Shown here one piece after another: positions 47,891 through 57,242 of a DNA stretch of 64,000 nucleotides; the stretch's first letter is position 1, and every line of letters starts with the position of its first letter. The DNA comes from Ottowia sp. (lineage in GTDB: Bacteria > Pseudomonadota > Gammaproteobacteria > Burkholderiales > Burkholderiaceae_C), in NCBI GenBank assembly GCA_023228705.1, contig JALOAS010000001.1, positions 1-64,000 on the forward strand. The letters run 5' to 3'. A program made the translations under genes and the position numbers. The notes beneath the pieces are model-generated. The model made no database searches. It saw only the letters and a program-made list of their open reading frames with translations, and was not told where the DNA came from.

Positions 47891-48213
47891 AACCTAGATT
47901 CCGCAGTTGGATGCGCCTGAGCGTGCAGCGAAGGGCGTGTCAGGCAAGGGTGAGTGCTGCGGCTCCAAAGGTGCCTGCGCACCTTTGGACAGCACGAACA
48001 GAAGCAGCCTCTGGCTGCGGGGCGCCCTGCAAGGGCGACAACGCCGCAGACTTGCTGTCTGCAAGGCGGAGCAACGCAGCATGGCGCGTCCAGCGCTGTG
48101 CGATCAGGCGCATAGCGTCTTCATCTGATGGGTGAACCTTGAAAAACGCAAAAACTCGAGCAAGAACAAATAGATGCCAAAGAAAATAAGCGGTCAACTG
48201 CGGATTCTAGGTT
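47891..48213. mobile_element. MITE-like repeat element, copy C (most complete)
   Basis: 323-bp non-coding element bounded by near-perfect terminal inverted repeats: AACCTAGATTCCGCAGTTG (47891-47909) and CAACTGCGGATTCTAGGTT (48195-48213), 18 of 19 matching. The interior shares its left and middle parts with copy B (10613-10724) and its GCGTCCAGCGCTGTGCGAT...GGCGCATAGCGT block with copy A (9615-9764). No transposase is present. An 85-base segment (about 47950-48034) is extra relative to copy B and is bounded by CAAGGG on both sides. Confidence 0.75.
47964..47989. repeat. Hairpin inside the extra segment of copy C
   Basis: TCCAAAGGTGC (47964-47974), loop CTGC, GCACCTTTGGA (47979-47989): perfect 11-base arms. 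It is absent from copies A and B. Confidence 0.8.
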
Positions 48214-48973
48214 CAAATAGACGGATGAAAGCGGTTTCCATAATTAGCAACGATGCTCAGCCAAGAATCCATTTTCGTGGGAATGCTGTCCCGTGCGCGG
48301 CGTGCAGCCGGGACATGCGCCCGGCAGCGCACCTTCTTTTCTTGGGTGCCCAAGAAAAGAAGGCAAAAGAAGGGCACCCCACTGGCCGTGTCCCCAATGC
48401 TGCGCATTGGGGCAACCTGCGATGCTCGCCACTGGTGCTGCGCTGCGGAACTCGCTACGCGTTTGCTGCGCAAACACTCCGCTCAAACAACCGCAGCGAG
48501 TCAGAGCACGAATCCGGTGCATGCTGCGCTGCACCGGCCAGCACCAGCGGCTGCGCTTCTCGGCACGGCCACAGGGGGACAAAACCCATGGCCGGCCATC
48601 GCTGAGTTCGGCCCGACACTGGGAGGCGGGGAGCGCGGCAATCGCACCGGCCAAAAACGAAGCTGAGCTTTCTTTCTAACCATGAGCGGTTTTGCTTTCA
48701 GGCATTTGCACCAGAAACGTGACGGCAGGTGCTGGACACCAGCACTGAGGCTGATTGACGGTGACACATCGTTGCAGCAGCGGTGTTTGCGGCAATGGCG
48801 ATGCATCTACGCGCCAAGCGTCGCGGGCCGCGCAGAAGTTGGTTTGAGTCCGGGATGCCCGACAAGGTGCGGCCTTTGCGGCTGTGCCGGACGCAGCCAA
48901 TTGCAGCGCGGCGCCCACCCCGTGCAGGAAGCGCAGCTACCGCGTGCAGCGCCGACCCGCAGCGGCGTTGCGC
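48214..48973. other. Long non-coding stretch with clustered palindromes
   Basis: 760 bases between the MITE-like copy C and prfA. Open frames on both strands are low-complexity and unlike proteins. The segment holds four strong inverted repeats between 48333 and 48537 (listed separately). prmC, usually next to prfA, is not here, and no relic of it is recognised. Confidence 0.5.
48333..48537. repeat. Cluster of four palindromes
   Basis: 1) CTTCTTTTCTTGGG-TG-CCCAAGAAAAGAAG in two perfect 14-base arms (48333-48346, 48349-48362). 2) CCCCAATGC-TGC-GCATTGGGG (48392-48412). 3) GTTTGC-TGC-GCAAAC (48461-48475). 4) CCGGTGCA (48514-48521) with TGCACCGG (48530-48537), the spacer again holding GCTGCGC. 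Palindromes 2 and 3 share a TGC loop flanked by GC. Confidence 0.85.
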
Positions 48974-50056
48974 TCAGCTGCCGTCTTCCAGCGCTGCCAT
49001 CTGCTCCGCCTCGTGTGCGGCTTGCAGCCCTTCCAGGACCTCCTGCAAGTCGCCGTCCATGATCTGCGGCAGCTTGTGCAGCGTCAGGCTGATGCGGTGG
49101 TCGGTGACCCGGCCCTGCGGGAAGTTGTAGGTGCGGATGCGGTCGCTGCGGTCGCCGCTGCCGACCAGGCTCTGCCGGGTTGCCGCCTCTCTTGCGGCGC
49201 GCTCGCTGCGCTCCTTCTCCTGCAGCCGTGCCTGCAGTACGCGCAGCGCCTGCGCCTTGTTGCTGTGCTGGCTGCGGCTGTCCTGGCACTCGGCAATGAT
49301 GCCCGTGGGCAGGTGCACGATGCGCACGGCCGAGTCGGTCTTGTTCACGTGCTGGCCGCCCGCGCCGCTGGCGCGGAACGTGTCTATGCGCAGGTCCGCC
49401 GGATCCAGCGTGATCGCCTCGCGCTCGTCCGGCTCGGGCATCACCGCCACCGTCGCGGCGCTGGTGTGGATGCGTCCCTGGGTTTCCGTCACCGGAACCC
49501 GCTGCACCCGGTGCCCGCCCGATTCGAACCGCAGCGTGCCATACACCCGGTCGCCCGTGATGTGCAGCACCAGCTCCTTGTAGCCGCCCAGCTCGGCAGC
49601 CGACTCGCTCACCACCTCCACGCGCCAGCCCCGCTGCTGTGCGTAATGCGTGTACATGCGCGCCAGGTCGCCGGCAAACAGCGCCGATTCATCGCCACCC
49701 GTGCCGGCGCGGATTTCCAGGAAAACGCCGCGCTCGTCGTCCGGGTCCCGCGGCAGCAGCATGCGCTGCAGCTGCGCCTCCAGCCGCTCCATCTCGGCCT
49801 CGGCCTCGGCAATCTCCTCCTGCGCCAGATCGGCCATCTCGGCGTCGTCCAGCATCTGCCGCGCCGCCGCCGCGTCGCGTTCCAGCTGCCGGTAGCGCCG
49901 CCAGCGCTCGGCAACGGTGGACACCTCGCTGTGCTCGCGCGACAGCGCCAGCAGCTGCCCGGTGTCGGCAGCGATGTCCGGCTGCGCGAGCAGGAAGTTC
50001 AGTTCATCGAGGCGGGCGGTGTAGTGGTCCAGTTGTGAGCGCAGGGTGTCTTGCAT
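48974..50056 (-). CDS. prfA: Peptide chain release factor 1
   Basis: RF1, which reads UAA and UAG, 360 residues. The peptidyl-hydrolysis motif GGQ is in [32 protein letters not shown] and [14 protein letters not shown] are family signatures, and the PVT tripeptide of the RF1 anticodon-like PxT motif is in [11 protein letters not shown]. The start is ATG 50056 ([12 protein letters not shown]). In most betaproteobacteria it follows hemA directly and precedes prmC; here the pilin operon separates it from hemA and prmC is absent. Confidence 0.97.
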   Translation of the reverse strand: MQDTLRSQLDHYTARLDELNFLLAQPDIAADTGQLLALSREHSEVSTVAERWRRYRQLERDAAAARQMLDDAEMADLAQEEIAEAEAEMERLEAQLQRMLLPRDPDDERGVFLEIRAGTGGDESALFAGDLARMYTHYAQQRGWRVEVVSESAAELGGYKELVLHITGDRVYGTLRFESGGHRVQRVPVTETQGRIHTSAATVAVMPEPDEREAITLDPADLRIDTFRASGAGGQHVNKTDSAVRIVHLPTGIIAECQDSRSQHSNKAQALRVLQARLQEKERSERAAREAATRQSLVGSGDRSDRIRTYNFPQGRVTDHRISLTLHKLPQIMDGDLQEVLEGLQAAHEAEQMAALEDGS

Positions 50057-50202
50057 AAATGATCGAAACTTTGGTGTTCGATCATTTTCGCAGGTTGAAC
50101 GATGGGGTGAGTGGGAAAATAGGCGGTCGGCTCCGACATTCTCTAACGCTCAACAGTCCGTCAGGTGCACGGTGTTCGACACCCCTGTCTCGTCCCCAAT
50201 TT

Positions 50203-50670
50203 CTAGCGCCAGCAGTCAGCGGCGCTCATGTCGTCCGATCCGCCATCTTTGGTGCGCTGCCCCACACTACTTAGACGCAAGGTCCCACAACGATCATTGG
50301 CTTGGGCGCCAGTTGGTACGGCCTCCAGCGTAAAGCCGCGGGGAGTTAGAGTCTCATCTTGGAAGCCAATCGTGTAGTAAGTGGATCCACTTGAACCGCC
50401 TCGCGGTACGGTTGTCAATGCGGACGGAATGCTGACGTCAGTTCCACTATTGTCGTTGACTTTATCGTAACGGTCATTTTGAGAATAGAAGCGTTCCATG
50501 TATTGTGCGACTTCCATCAGTTGGGCACGGGCGTCTGCGCGACGAGACTTGCGGACTGACTCTTGGTAGCTGGGGAGTGCGATGGCTGCCAGAATCGCGA
50601 CAATTGCGACAACGATCATCACTTCAATCAGCGTGAAGCCGCTTGCGCCGGTGTGTTTTGTGTGTTGCAT
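50203..50670 (-). CDS. pilE: Type IV pilin PilE (minor or major)
   Basis: Type IV pilin of 155 residues. The short basic leader ends in Gly, then FTLIEVMIVVAIVAILAAIA: Phe+1, Glu+5 and the hydrophobic spine helix, cleaved and methylated by PilD. A polar globular domain follows (MEVAQYMERFYSQND), with two Cys near the C-terminus (DRCGTLRLSS, AADCWR) likely forming the D-loop disulfide. It is the last gene of the minor-pilin operon, nine bases after pilY1. In P. aeruginosa the PilE in this position is a minor pilin needed for assembly. Confidence 0.92.
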   Translation of the reverse strand: MQHTKHTGASGFTLIEVMIVVAIVAILAAIALPSYQESVRKSRRADARAQLMEVAQYMERFYSQNDRYDKVNDNSGTDVSIPSALTTVPRGGSSGSTYYTIGFQDETLTPRGFTLEAVPTGAQANDRCGTLRLSSVGQRTKDGGSDDMSAADCWR

Positions 50671-50679
50671 GGCACGATG

Positions 50680-53600
50680 TCAAGAGTTGGGTGGCGAGAC
50701 GATTTCTCGCCAATAGCGCCGAATGTTGTCGGTACCGAAGTGGATCTTGATCCCTCCTTCCAGAATGACAGCCCTTCGGTCTCCATTTGATGGTCTCAGC
50801 ATCACTGCTTTGCGAGCACCGCCCTTTGTCGGGTCGGCGCTGGTCAAATCGACAATATGGCTTTCCATGATGGTGTCGGAGTTACCGTCAAAAGGCGCCT
50901 GCTTGGTGCCTGACATAAATGGATCCAGAACATAGGCACGACGCAAGGTTGCGGCTGACTGGCATTCGTCTTCGATATTCGTAAGAGTAATCGTTTGCAT
51001 AAGGATGCGGTCAAAAATCGGCTGTGGATCATCAATGACCCGTTCGCCGGCAGCGATTGTCAAAGGCAGCCTCCATCCGCGCTTTGTCTTATAGTCAACG
51101 GGAGTTTCTATGAGTTGCCGGTAAACCCCCTCGCCATCGGCGAGGGGCGTAGTGTTTATGGTTTGGGTAACCAAGGTATCCGAGTCATTAATGATATCGC
51201 TCGCAGTGCCAGGGCCGGTGCCAATGGGAACCTGATCCCACAGACCGTACATGCTGCGTTCTTCAGTATTTGCTTGATCACCAACCGAAAATAGCCGACC
51301 GGTGCCAAACAGAACCATGACGCCACCAGTTGGAAATGCACGAAACGATGGCTTGGCCGTGATGGGCTCCAGCTCGCTATCAGAGTTATTTGCCACAAAC
51401 AGAGGGTTGCCGCCAAATGCAACATCCCAGTCTGATTCAGATTCGGAAGACAGATCAAACTTCCATAAATTGCCACGTAAATCACCCGCATATGCGGCTA
51501 CAATACGCTGCTGGCTATCGCGGACCACACCGACGCCGCCCAGTCCGTTCTCTATTTCAACCGAGCCGACCCCAGTATCTATTTTCTTGATCAGTGCGCC
51601 GGTGAGCGCGTTGACGATAAACAGTTGGGCCTTGCCGCTCGGACTCTCGTAGCCGTTGCCAAAAATCGTAACCCAGGTGCCGTCCGGCAGCACACCGGTC
51701 TCGGGTTTGGTTATCACATAACCCATTTCTGCAAAGCCGCTGGTCTCGTTACTGATTTCCCACAAAATGTCGGAAGCGCTCGGGGCGGACTCAGCGGCAC
51801 CCAGCGCGTTGGGTTCATCGCCGTCCGGATCCCAATCAGGTACGGGCATGCGAATCGTATACAGGTACTTGCCGCCTGCGCCACCGAAACCCTGGATCAG
51901 GTTGTGCCAGCGATTATTGGTGAGATCGTAGACATCAGACTCCTGTACGGGGCCGTCCACGAAATAGCGGTGCGTATAGTCCGTGTTCCAAAGCTGCTGC
52001 ACGGACCCCAGGACAGAATGCGGAATGTACGCAAAGCTTTCCACCCCGGTGTTGTCGTTGAACAGGTGCAGCATGCCGTCGTTTGCACCGACTGCCAACT
52101 GCGGCTCGCGCAGCTTTTTTGCCCGGAAAAAACGCTCGTAGCTTTCCGCGCCCCAGCCTTGGTCCAAGTCACCGGTTTTGGAAGGGAGATACGTGTAGAA
52201 GGAGTCCACCATCTGATGGATCAGAGTGGGCGTGGAGTGAACAATGTCGCCCAGCGGGTTTTTCACGATCGAGCCGTCTTCCAGCTGCTTTTCACGTGCC
52301 CGGTGCTCGGTGCCTTCCCCCGTGCTGTCGCCGCGCAGGTAAGCGACCAGCGGTTCGCCGCCACTTGTGGATCCCCACAGCAATTCTTTCATCTCGTCGC
52401 TGAGCGAGCTCCACTGGAATTCTACGCCTTTGTCAGCGGTTGCCATGGGGTTGTAAGTGAAGATCTTTCTGGCGCCCGGGGCAGGCAGATTTTCGCTTGC
52501 GGTCCAGCTGCCCGACTGATCGTCAGCCAGTTTGCCCTCCTCGTCAATCATTTCGGCCTTCACGTCACCGATCCAGGCAGGCGAAGAGAATGATGCGGAA
52601 TACATCTTGGCGTCGTCACCTTCGCCCAAGACGCTGGTTGATACGCCAATGCCGGCTTCGCTGCCTTCCATGGCCTTGATCTCGTCCAAGATGGAGGTGA
52701 TGGCTGCTGAGTATTCGGCCGAGTTGCGCGCGCTGAGCGCACGCCCGCGACTGTTGATTGCGGCGTGCCAGAGATCGTCGATCGTTCTGGCATCGCCGCC
52801 CGATGAGCCAGGATTGGGCCAGCTCTTGCTTCCCTTCTTGAGCGCCTCGAAGTCACCCGGGTTGTCGAGGGTTCCGTCCACGCCAAATGCAATGGTGAAG
52901 TTCACCATGTGCTGCCAGAAAGCCGGGTTGCCCGGAATAGCGGTGATATTGTTTTCCAAGTCGGGCCGAAGGTCACGGTTCCAGTAGTACATGGCTACGT
53001 CGGCCAGCGTGTTCGAGGCACCATCCTTGTATGGTGCAACCGGCACATATTTGTATTCCTGCCCGCTGGGCCCCGTAATCTTGTCTCCACTGCTGTTGTC
53101 CACATTTTGCCTCGCAGCCGAGGTGCTGGCCGCGTCTCCATTCCACATGCCATCGGTCATGAGCATGTGGATGGATCTGCGGCAGCTGGAATGGGGCGTT
53201 GAGTCATTTGTACCCGGATTGGCGCCCCAAGGGCCGCGGTTGTCAGTGCGCGAAAAGTATCGCCCCACGTCGTCCATTGCGCGACGCAGCGGTGTGCCAC
53301 CGGATGGCTGAGTCTGATCGAACAGCCAATCGTAGAACTCTTCGCGCTTGGCTTCGGAAAAACCGCGCACGCCGCGCTCCAGCGTCCTGGCGTTGACGCC
53401 GTCTATGTTCTTGTTTGTCGTCTGGTTGATACGACCATAGCCGACTCGATAGGTCTCGGGTACGTCGGCAAAAGCCTCGGCAGTTCCTGCAATGGCGGTC
53501 AGTGCACGGGTGCGGTAATAAGTGTACCAGTTAGCAAAGTTTTGAATCTCTTCTTGATAAGTACAGCTGGATCCTAGACAGTCTTCGCGGTTTGGCCCCT

Positions 53601-54324
53601 TTGGATAGTTTTTATCATTTGTTATTTTTACTAATATGAAATCGTCTTTGTCGCTGCCTGTCGTACCTGGTTTGAGAATGTAGTAACGTGCAATATGTGC
53701 GGCCTGCGTTCCATCTGTACGGTTAGCGTGCCTGCGGTACCATGTTGCTTCTATTGTCTGGTTCCCCTCCAGATTTTGCGTTTGCGTACTTCCCGGCAGA
53801 ATCGGCGCTGCGCTGGGTGGTGCATCGGGGAAGCGCGACCCGTCAGCTTTGAGCCACGGAAGATAATGGACTTGTGGATCGTAATAAGTTGGGTTGATCG
53901 CGTTGCTGCGCAACTGCTTTGGGAGCAACGGATCGATGGGATATGGTGATACATACCCATCTCGCGGATCGTAGACGATGGTGCCATTGCTACTGTAAAC
54001 GGGCCCATCGGCTCCGTCGTCATACATCACGATACCGGCGAAATTGCCGCTGGCTTTAGTGACCCGCTCCATGCCAGGGATGCTGGCAATTCCTCTGGAT
54101 GTTCCCGGATGCAGACAAAGATCGTCGGGAACGCATTCCCACCACATGGAGCCTGAGTCGTCGAGCGTGAAAACAAGGTTTGGGGGAACCCCGCCGCCAC
54201 CGGCTTCCAGAGGTTGTTGCAGCATTTGGGCTGAAGACATGGCGGAAGCCAGCAACAGTCCGGCTGCCAGGCAAGTGGTTCCGATGGCTGTCTTGAGCTT
54301 TTTATGAGTGGACAGGAGTTTCAT
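50680..54324 (-). CDS. pilY1: Type IV pilus tip adhesin PilY1
   Basis: Large exported protein of 1214 residues. A signal peptide (1-33) is followed by a VWA-like start with a MIDAS-type LDDSGSM (54-60). A central region and a C-terminal beta-propeller (GLGGVGVVRDSQQRIVAAYAGDLRGNLWKFDLS region) with calcium-binding-like Asp-rich loops follow. PilY1 caps the pilus, controls extension/retraction with calcium and binds host surfaces. The DNA here is clearly more A/T-rich than its flanks (for example 53560-53700). ATG 54324 is preferred to TTG 54330. It lies between pilX and pilE. Confidence 0.93.
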   Translation of the reverse strand: MKLLSTHKKLKTAIGTTCLAAGLLLASAMSSAQMLQQPLEAGGGGVPPNLVFTLDDSGSMWWECVPDDLCLHPGTSRGIASIPGMERVTKASGNFAGIVMYDDGADGPVYSSNGTIVYDPRDGYVSPYPIDPLLPKQLRSNAINPTYYDPQVHYLPWLKADGSRFPDAPPSAAPILPGSTQTQNLEGNQTIEATWYRRHANRTDGTQAAHIARYYILKPGTTGSDKDDFILVKITNDKNYPKGPNREDCLGSSCTYQEEIQNFANWYTYYRTRALTAIAGTAEAFADVPETYRVGYGRINQTTNKNIDGVNARTLERGVRGFSEAKREEFYDWLFDQTQPSGGTPLRRAMDDVGRYFSRTDNRGPWGANPGTNDSTPHSSCRRSIHMLMTDGMWNGDAASTSAARQNVDNSSGDKITGPSGQEYKYVPVAPYKDGASNTLADVAMYYWNRDLRPDLENNITAIPGNPAFWQHMVNFTIAFGVDGTLDNPGDFEALKKGSKSWPNPGSSGGDARTIDDLWHAAINSRGRALSARNSAEYSAAITSILDEIKAMEGSEAGIGVSTSVLGEGDDAKMYSASFSSPAWIGDVKAEMIDEEGKLADDQSGSWTASENLPAPGARKIFTYNPMATADKGVEFQWSSLSDEMKELLWGSTSGGEPLVAYLRGDSTGEGTEHRAREKQLEDGSIVKNPLGDIVHSTPTLIHQMVDSFYTYLPSKTGDLDQGWGAESYERFFRAKKLREPQLAVGANDGMLHLFNDNTGVESFAYIPHSVLGSVQQLWNTDYTHRYFVDGPVQESDVYDLTNNRWHNLIQGFGGAGGKYLYTIRMPVPDWDPDGDEPNALGAAESAPSASDILWEISNETSGFAEMGYVITKPETGVLPDGTWVTIFGNGYESPSGKAQLFIVNALTGALIKKIDTGVGSVEIENGLGGVGVVRDSQQRIVAAYAGDLRGNLWKFDLSSESESDWDVAFGGNPLFVANNSDSELEPITAKPSFRAFPTGGVMVLFGTGRLFSVGDQANTEERSMYGLWDQVPIGTGPGTASDIINDSDTLVTQTINTTPLADGEGVYRQLIETPVDYKTKRGWRLPLTIAAGERVIDDPQPIFDRILMQTITLTNIEDECQSAATLRRAYVLDPFMSGTKQAPFDGNSDTIMESHIVDLTSADPTKGGARKAVMLRPSNGDRRAVILEGGIKIHFGTDNIRRYWREIVSPPNS

Positions 54325-54337
54325 GAACAACTCTCAA

Positions 54338-55009
54338 TTACAGGATCAGGAACGACTGCAACCATGATTCACCACCTGACTTCGCCCGGTTGGTGCTGTC
54401 GTCGCGTTCGTAGTCGGCCGTGAAGCCCACTGCAGTGATTTGATAGACATACAGGGTTGCGATGGCCTCGCGCGGCTCGCCAGGCGCTGGTGGCAGCTTG
54501 AAGCGCTCGACCATGCAGCGCGGCGCCACCGGCAACGCACGCATGCCGCTTGCAGCGAGCTTGTCCGCCGGTATTTCCACGAAGGCTGTGGTCGTGGCCG
54601 TGGGACCGTCACCGGCTTCTTCATCACCGTTGTCGCCACCGTCGCCATCTCCTTCACCCTCCGGTTCGGCTCCGGTCGAGCTGAACCAGTTGGCGCGGGT
54701 TTGCCAATGGCCGGGCAGGGAGCCGGCCGCAAGCGTGACTGGCAGTTCAACGACCTGGCTCGCAGGCATGGCCCCCCGGCGCACTTCATCCTCGCAATAG
54801 CGCAGCGCGGTTTCAGCGGCCTGGGTTGCAACCGTATTGGCTCGTATGTTTTTGGAGACCTGTTCTCCAATAATGCTACCTCGCATGGCATACAGACCGG
54901 CCAGCGAGATGACGACGACAAACACCAGAGCCAGAACCAGGACGATGCCGCGCTGCTGCCGTTGCAAGTGGGGTGGATTGCGGATTTCCATGTCGTGAGG
55001 CCGAGTCAT
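54338..55009 (-). CDS. pilX: Minor pilus assembly protein PilX
   Basis: 223-residue PilX-type protein with a hydrophobic N-terminal helix (GIVLVLALVFVVVISLAGLYAM) preceded by RQQRG and followed by QAAETALRYCEDEV, the pseudopilin-like start. An acidic insert (EPEGEGDGDGGDNGDEEAGDG, quoted in part) splits the globular domain. Like other PilX proteins it lacks the usual Phe+1/Glu+5 pattern of pilins. Its ATG overlaps the pilW stop (ATGA). With FimT, PilV, PilW and PilE it should prime pilus assembly and help display PilY1. Confidence 0.88.
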   Translation of the reverse strand: MTRPHDMEIRNPPHLQRQQRGIVLVLALVFVVVISLAGLYAMRGSIIGEQVSKNIRANTVATQAAETALRYCEDEVRRGAMPASQVVELPVTLAAGSLPGHWQTRANWFSSTGAEPEGEGDGDGGDNGDEEAGDGPTATTTAFVEIPADKLAASGMRALPVAPRCMVERFKLPPAPGEPREAIATLYVYQITAVGFTADYERDDSTNRAKSGGESWLQSFLIL

Positions 55010-55932
55010 GGTTGAAGGAAATCGCTGGCGTTGCGAAGTGCGTACACGGAAGTGAATGCGCGGCGGGCCAGCCCGTCGGCGGAAGTTGCCGTGTTGCCGT
55101 CGCAGTCGATGTAGCTGTTGCTGCCCGATTGATCGCGGTTCTGGCTGCGCATGACCAAGCAGATGCGCACGTTGACGACGCGAGACCAGTCGCGGTCCAC
55201 GGTACCGCCCAAGGCATCGATTTCGGCAGCCGTGACGTACCGCACCACGTCGCGCCTGACCTGGCTGGCACTGGTGATACCGTAGCGCATCTGGATGTCT
55301 TCGACGAACTGAACCAGAGGCTGTGCAGCAAAAGTGGCGCTGCCATTGCCGCCGCAGCTCAACTCAGGCGTACCACTGGAGCCGCCTGAGCTGGCGGCAA
55401 AACGCGATTCGACCAGATGGTAGGGGCCAAGCACCGAGGTGAGGGTGTCAGTGACCTCCCGATTGAGACAGTCGCTGGGATTGTCATTGATCGCGACGGT
55501 ATTGACCACGTCGCCTTCAAAGCGAATCGCAACGGCAGCGGGCTTGTCCGTATCGCCCGCACAAGTGAGGTTTTCAAAGGCAACAGCGGGATTGGCGAAG
55601 CCGTGGTCGCATCCGCGTACAGCCGCACCGGTAAAGGCACGGTCTGGAGCGGTCAGCTTGACACCGTCGATAATGGGTCCGCCCGGAAGCGTCAGCGCAC
55701 GCGGCCTGCTGAAGCCGGCCATGCGCAAGTCGTCTCCGATGAGCTTGAAGGCAATCGCCGCATCCTCGCTCATGCGGTTGACCGAGACGGATTGACGCGT
55801 GGTACTCGACGTGCCGAGATAAACGGTGCCGAGCGCCAGCATGATGACCAAGCCGATGGCGAGTGCGATCAGCAGCTCAAGCAGGGTACGTCCACGCTGG
55901 TGCATGGCGGTTGGAGCAGTCATGGATTTCAT
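55006..55932 (-). CDS. pilW: Minor pilus assembly protein PilW
   Basis: 308-residue pseudopilin. The leader ends QRG, then RTLLELLIALAIGLVIMLALG, with Glu at +5. The rest is a globular domain with several Cys (GCDHGF, LTCAGD, DCLNRE, LSCGGN, RICLV, DCDGN). Start ATG 55932 overlaps the pilV stop (ATGA), which argues against the longer frame from 55956. Domain order and size fit PilW of the P. aeruginosa minor-pilin operon. Confidence 0.9.
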   Translation of the reverse strand: MKSMTAPTAMHQRGRTLLELLIALAIGLVIMLALGTVYLGTSSTTRQSVSVNRMSEDAAIAFKLIGDDLRMAGFSRPRALTLPGGPIIDGVKLTAPDRAFTGAAVRGCDHGFANPAVAFENLTCAGDTDKPAAVAIRFEGDVVNTVAINDNPSDCLNREVTDTLTSVLGPYHLVESRFAASSGGSSGTPELSCGGNGSATFAAQPLVQFVEDIQMRYGITSASQVRRDVVRYVTAAEIDALGGTVDRDWSRVVNVRICLVMRSQNRDQSGSNSYIDCDGNTATSADGLARRAFTSVYALRNASDFLQP

Positions 55933-56498
55933 AAGCTGACCCTGTAGTACATGCACACCGGCGGGTCACCGTCGTAGGATTCGCCTATGGCGTCGTCCGG
56001 GCAGGCATTGCCACCGGTCCCTGCCACCGAGAGCGTAGAGTCTTCGTCGAGCGTGAGGTCTGGCTCCTGCCAGATGATCCAGATGTCCATCGACAGGCCG
56101 TCGCGATCCACATAGGCACCACCGGCCGGCAGTCGTCGGCGGAGGTTGTTGATCCACTCCGCCTTGTCTATGCTGGCAATCTGTGCCGGGGTGCAGTCGT
56201 TGTTGTCGCAGCCGGGAACTGGGACAGCACTGGTGGCACCGGTGTATGGGGCGCTTTTCATCTCGTAATCACCGTTGCGGACGGCTGCAATGTTGCCGCG
56301 CATGCTTTCGGCGTATTCATTCACCAACTGCAGGGCGGTACTCTGGAACTGAGCCAGCTTCGCAGTCTTGAGCGAAGCGGCTGTCAGGCCGGCAATCCCG
56401 AGCATGCCGAATGACATGATCAGGATCGCGATCAGCACTTCGAGCAGCGAAGCGCCACACTGCGCCTGCCTGGGTGACGGGGGATAGCGGATCATCAT
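55929..56498 (-). CDS. pilV: Minor pilus assembly protein PilV
   Basis: 189-residue pseudopilin. A leader ending CGA is followed by SLLEVLIAILIMSFGMLGIAG (Glu+5, hydrophobic helix) and LVNEYAESMRGNIAAVRNGDYE, a common PilV segment. The end is rich in Asp/Pro/Gly. The start is one of two adjacent ATGs (56498 or 56495), six bases after the fimT stop. It is second gene of the minor-pilin operon. Confidence 0.9.
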   Translation of the reverse strand: MMIRYPPSPRQAQCGASLLEVLIAILIMSFGMLGIAGLTAASLKTAKLAQFQSTALQLVNEYAESMRGNIAAVRNGDYEMKSAPYTGATSAVPVPGCDNNDCTPAQIASIDKAEWINNLRRRLPAGGAYVDRDGLSMDIWIIWQEPDLTLDEDSTLSVAGTGGNACPDDAIGESYDGDPPVCMYYRVSL

Positions 56499-56505
56499 GT
56501 CAAAG

Positions 56506-57090
56506 TCAGCTACAGGTATCGGTTGAGTTGTCGATCAGACGTACACGTCCGGTAATCGAGACGCAAACACGGCGCATCTGAGCGGTATTCTTGGATACCG
56601 AATCGAAGGTGAACGAGGAAACGCCGCTGCTTGCGATTCCCGAGTTGCGGAACTGGATGCGTTTGTACTGGCTCTGTTGAATTCCACCGCTATCCTTGAA
56701 CGGGCCTTGCACACGCAGCAGCACATCGCCTTCGCCTGGATCAAAATTGCTGGTGGAGTCATGGGTCATGAAGACGATCCACCCGCTTTTCCAGTCTCCC
56801 GTGGTGGCGCAGGACAGGTCTTGCTCGTCTGCCGTATCGGCGTTTTCACTACGACACAGGACGACCGAGGCATTGCGCTTGATGGCTTCTGACCGGGCCA
56901 GAGTCACGCTTCCAATGAAGGTGTTGACCTGAGATGCAATTGCATTGCGCTCCATCAGGAACCGCAACGACGGCATGCCGATTAGTATCAAGATGGCTGT
57001 GATCGCGATCACTACCATCATTTCTATCAGTGTGAACCCGCGGGCGTCGTCGCGACGGGAGGCTTGCGGTTCTGTGGCTGCAGGGCACAT
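56506..57090 (-). CDS. fimT: GspH/FimT family pseudopilin
   Basis: 194-residue pseudopilin, first gene of the operon. The leader ends ARG, then FTLIEMMVVIAITAILILIGM (Phe+1, Glu+5), followed by FLMERNAIASQVNTFIGSVTLARSEAIKRN, the GspH/FimT signature. Two C-terminal Cys (RRVCVSITG, TDTCS) probably form a disulfide. The start is ATG 57090; an open frame further upstream runs antisense-free into hemA but is not pilin-like. A 152-base gap separates it from hemA and may hold the operon promoter. Confidence 0.9.
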   Translation of the reverse strand: MCPAATEPQASRRDDARGFTLIEMMVVIAITAILILIGMPSLRFLMERNAIASQVNTFIGSVTLARSEAIKRNASVVLCRSENADTADEQDLSCATTGDWKSGWIVFMTHDSTSNFDPGEGDVLLRVQGPFKDSGGIQQSQYKRIQFRNSGIASSGVSSFTFDSVSKNTAQMRRVCVSITGRVRLIDNSTDTCS

Positions 57091-57242
57091 GGCCGCATCA
57101 TGCCCGTCAAACGTGTCGACGTGTAAAAGAATCGACGAACGGTGTCTGAAATGTGACGAGCGGAATTCTTTGACCGGCACCGCGGTGCTGCACGGCCCGG
57201 CTGGAGAATCCGCCTGCCGCGAACAAACTGGCGGCTGGCGAA

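Noticed and set aside
48253..48666. Open frames on both strands in the palindrome-rich gap
   Set aside because: They cross several hairpins, overlap each other in opposite directions and show no conserved motif.
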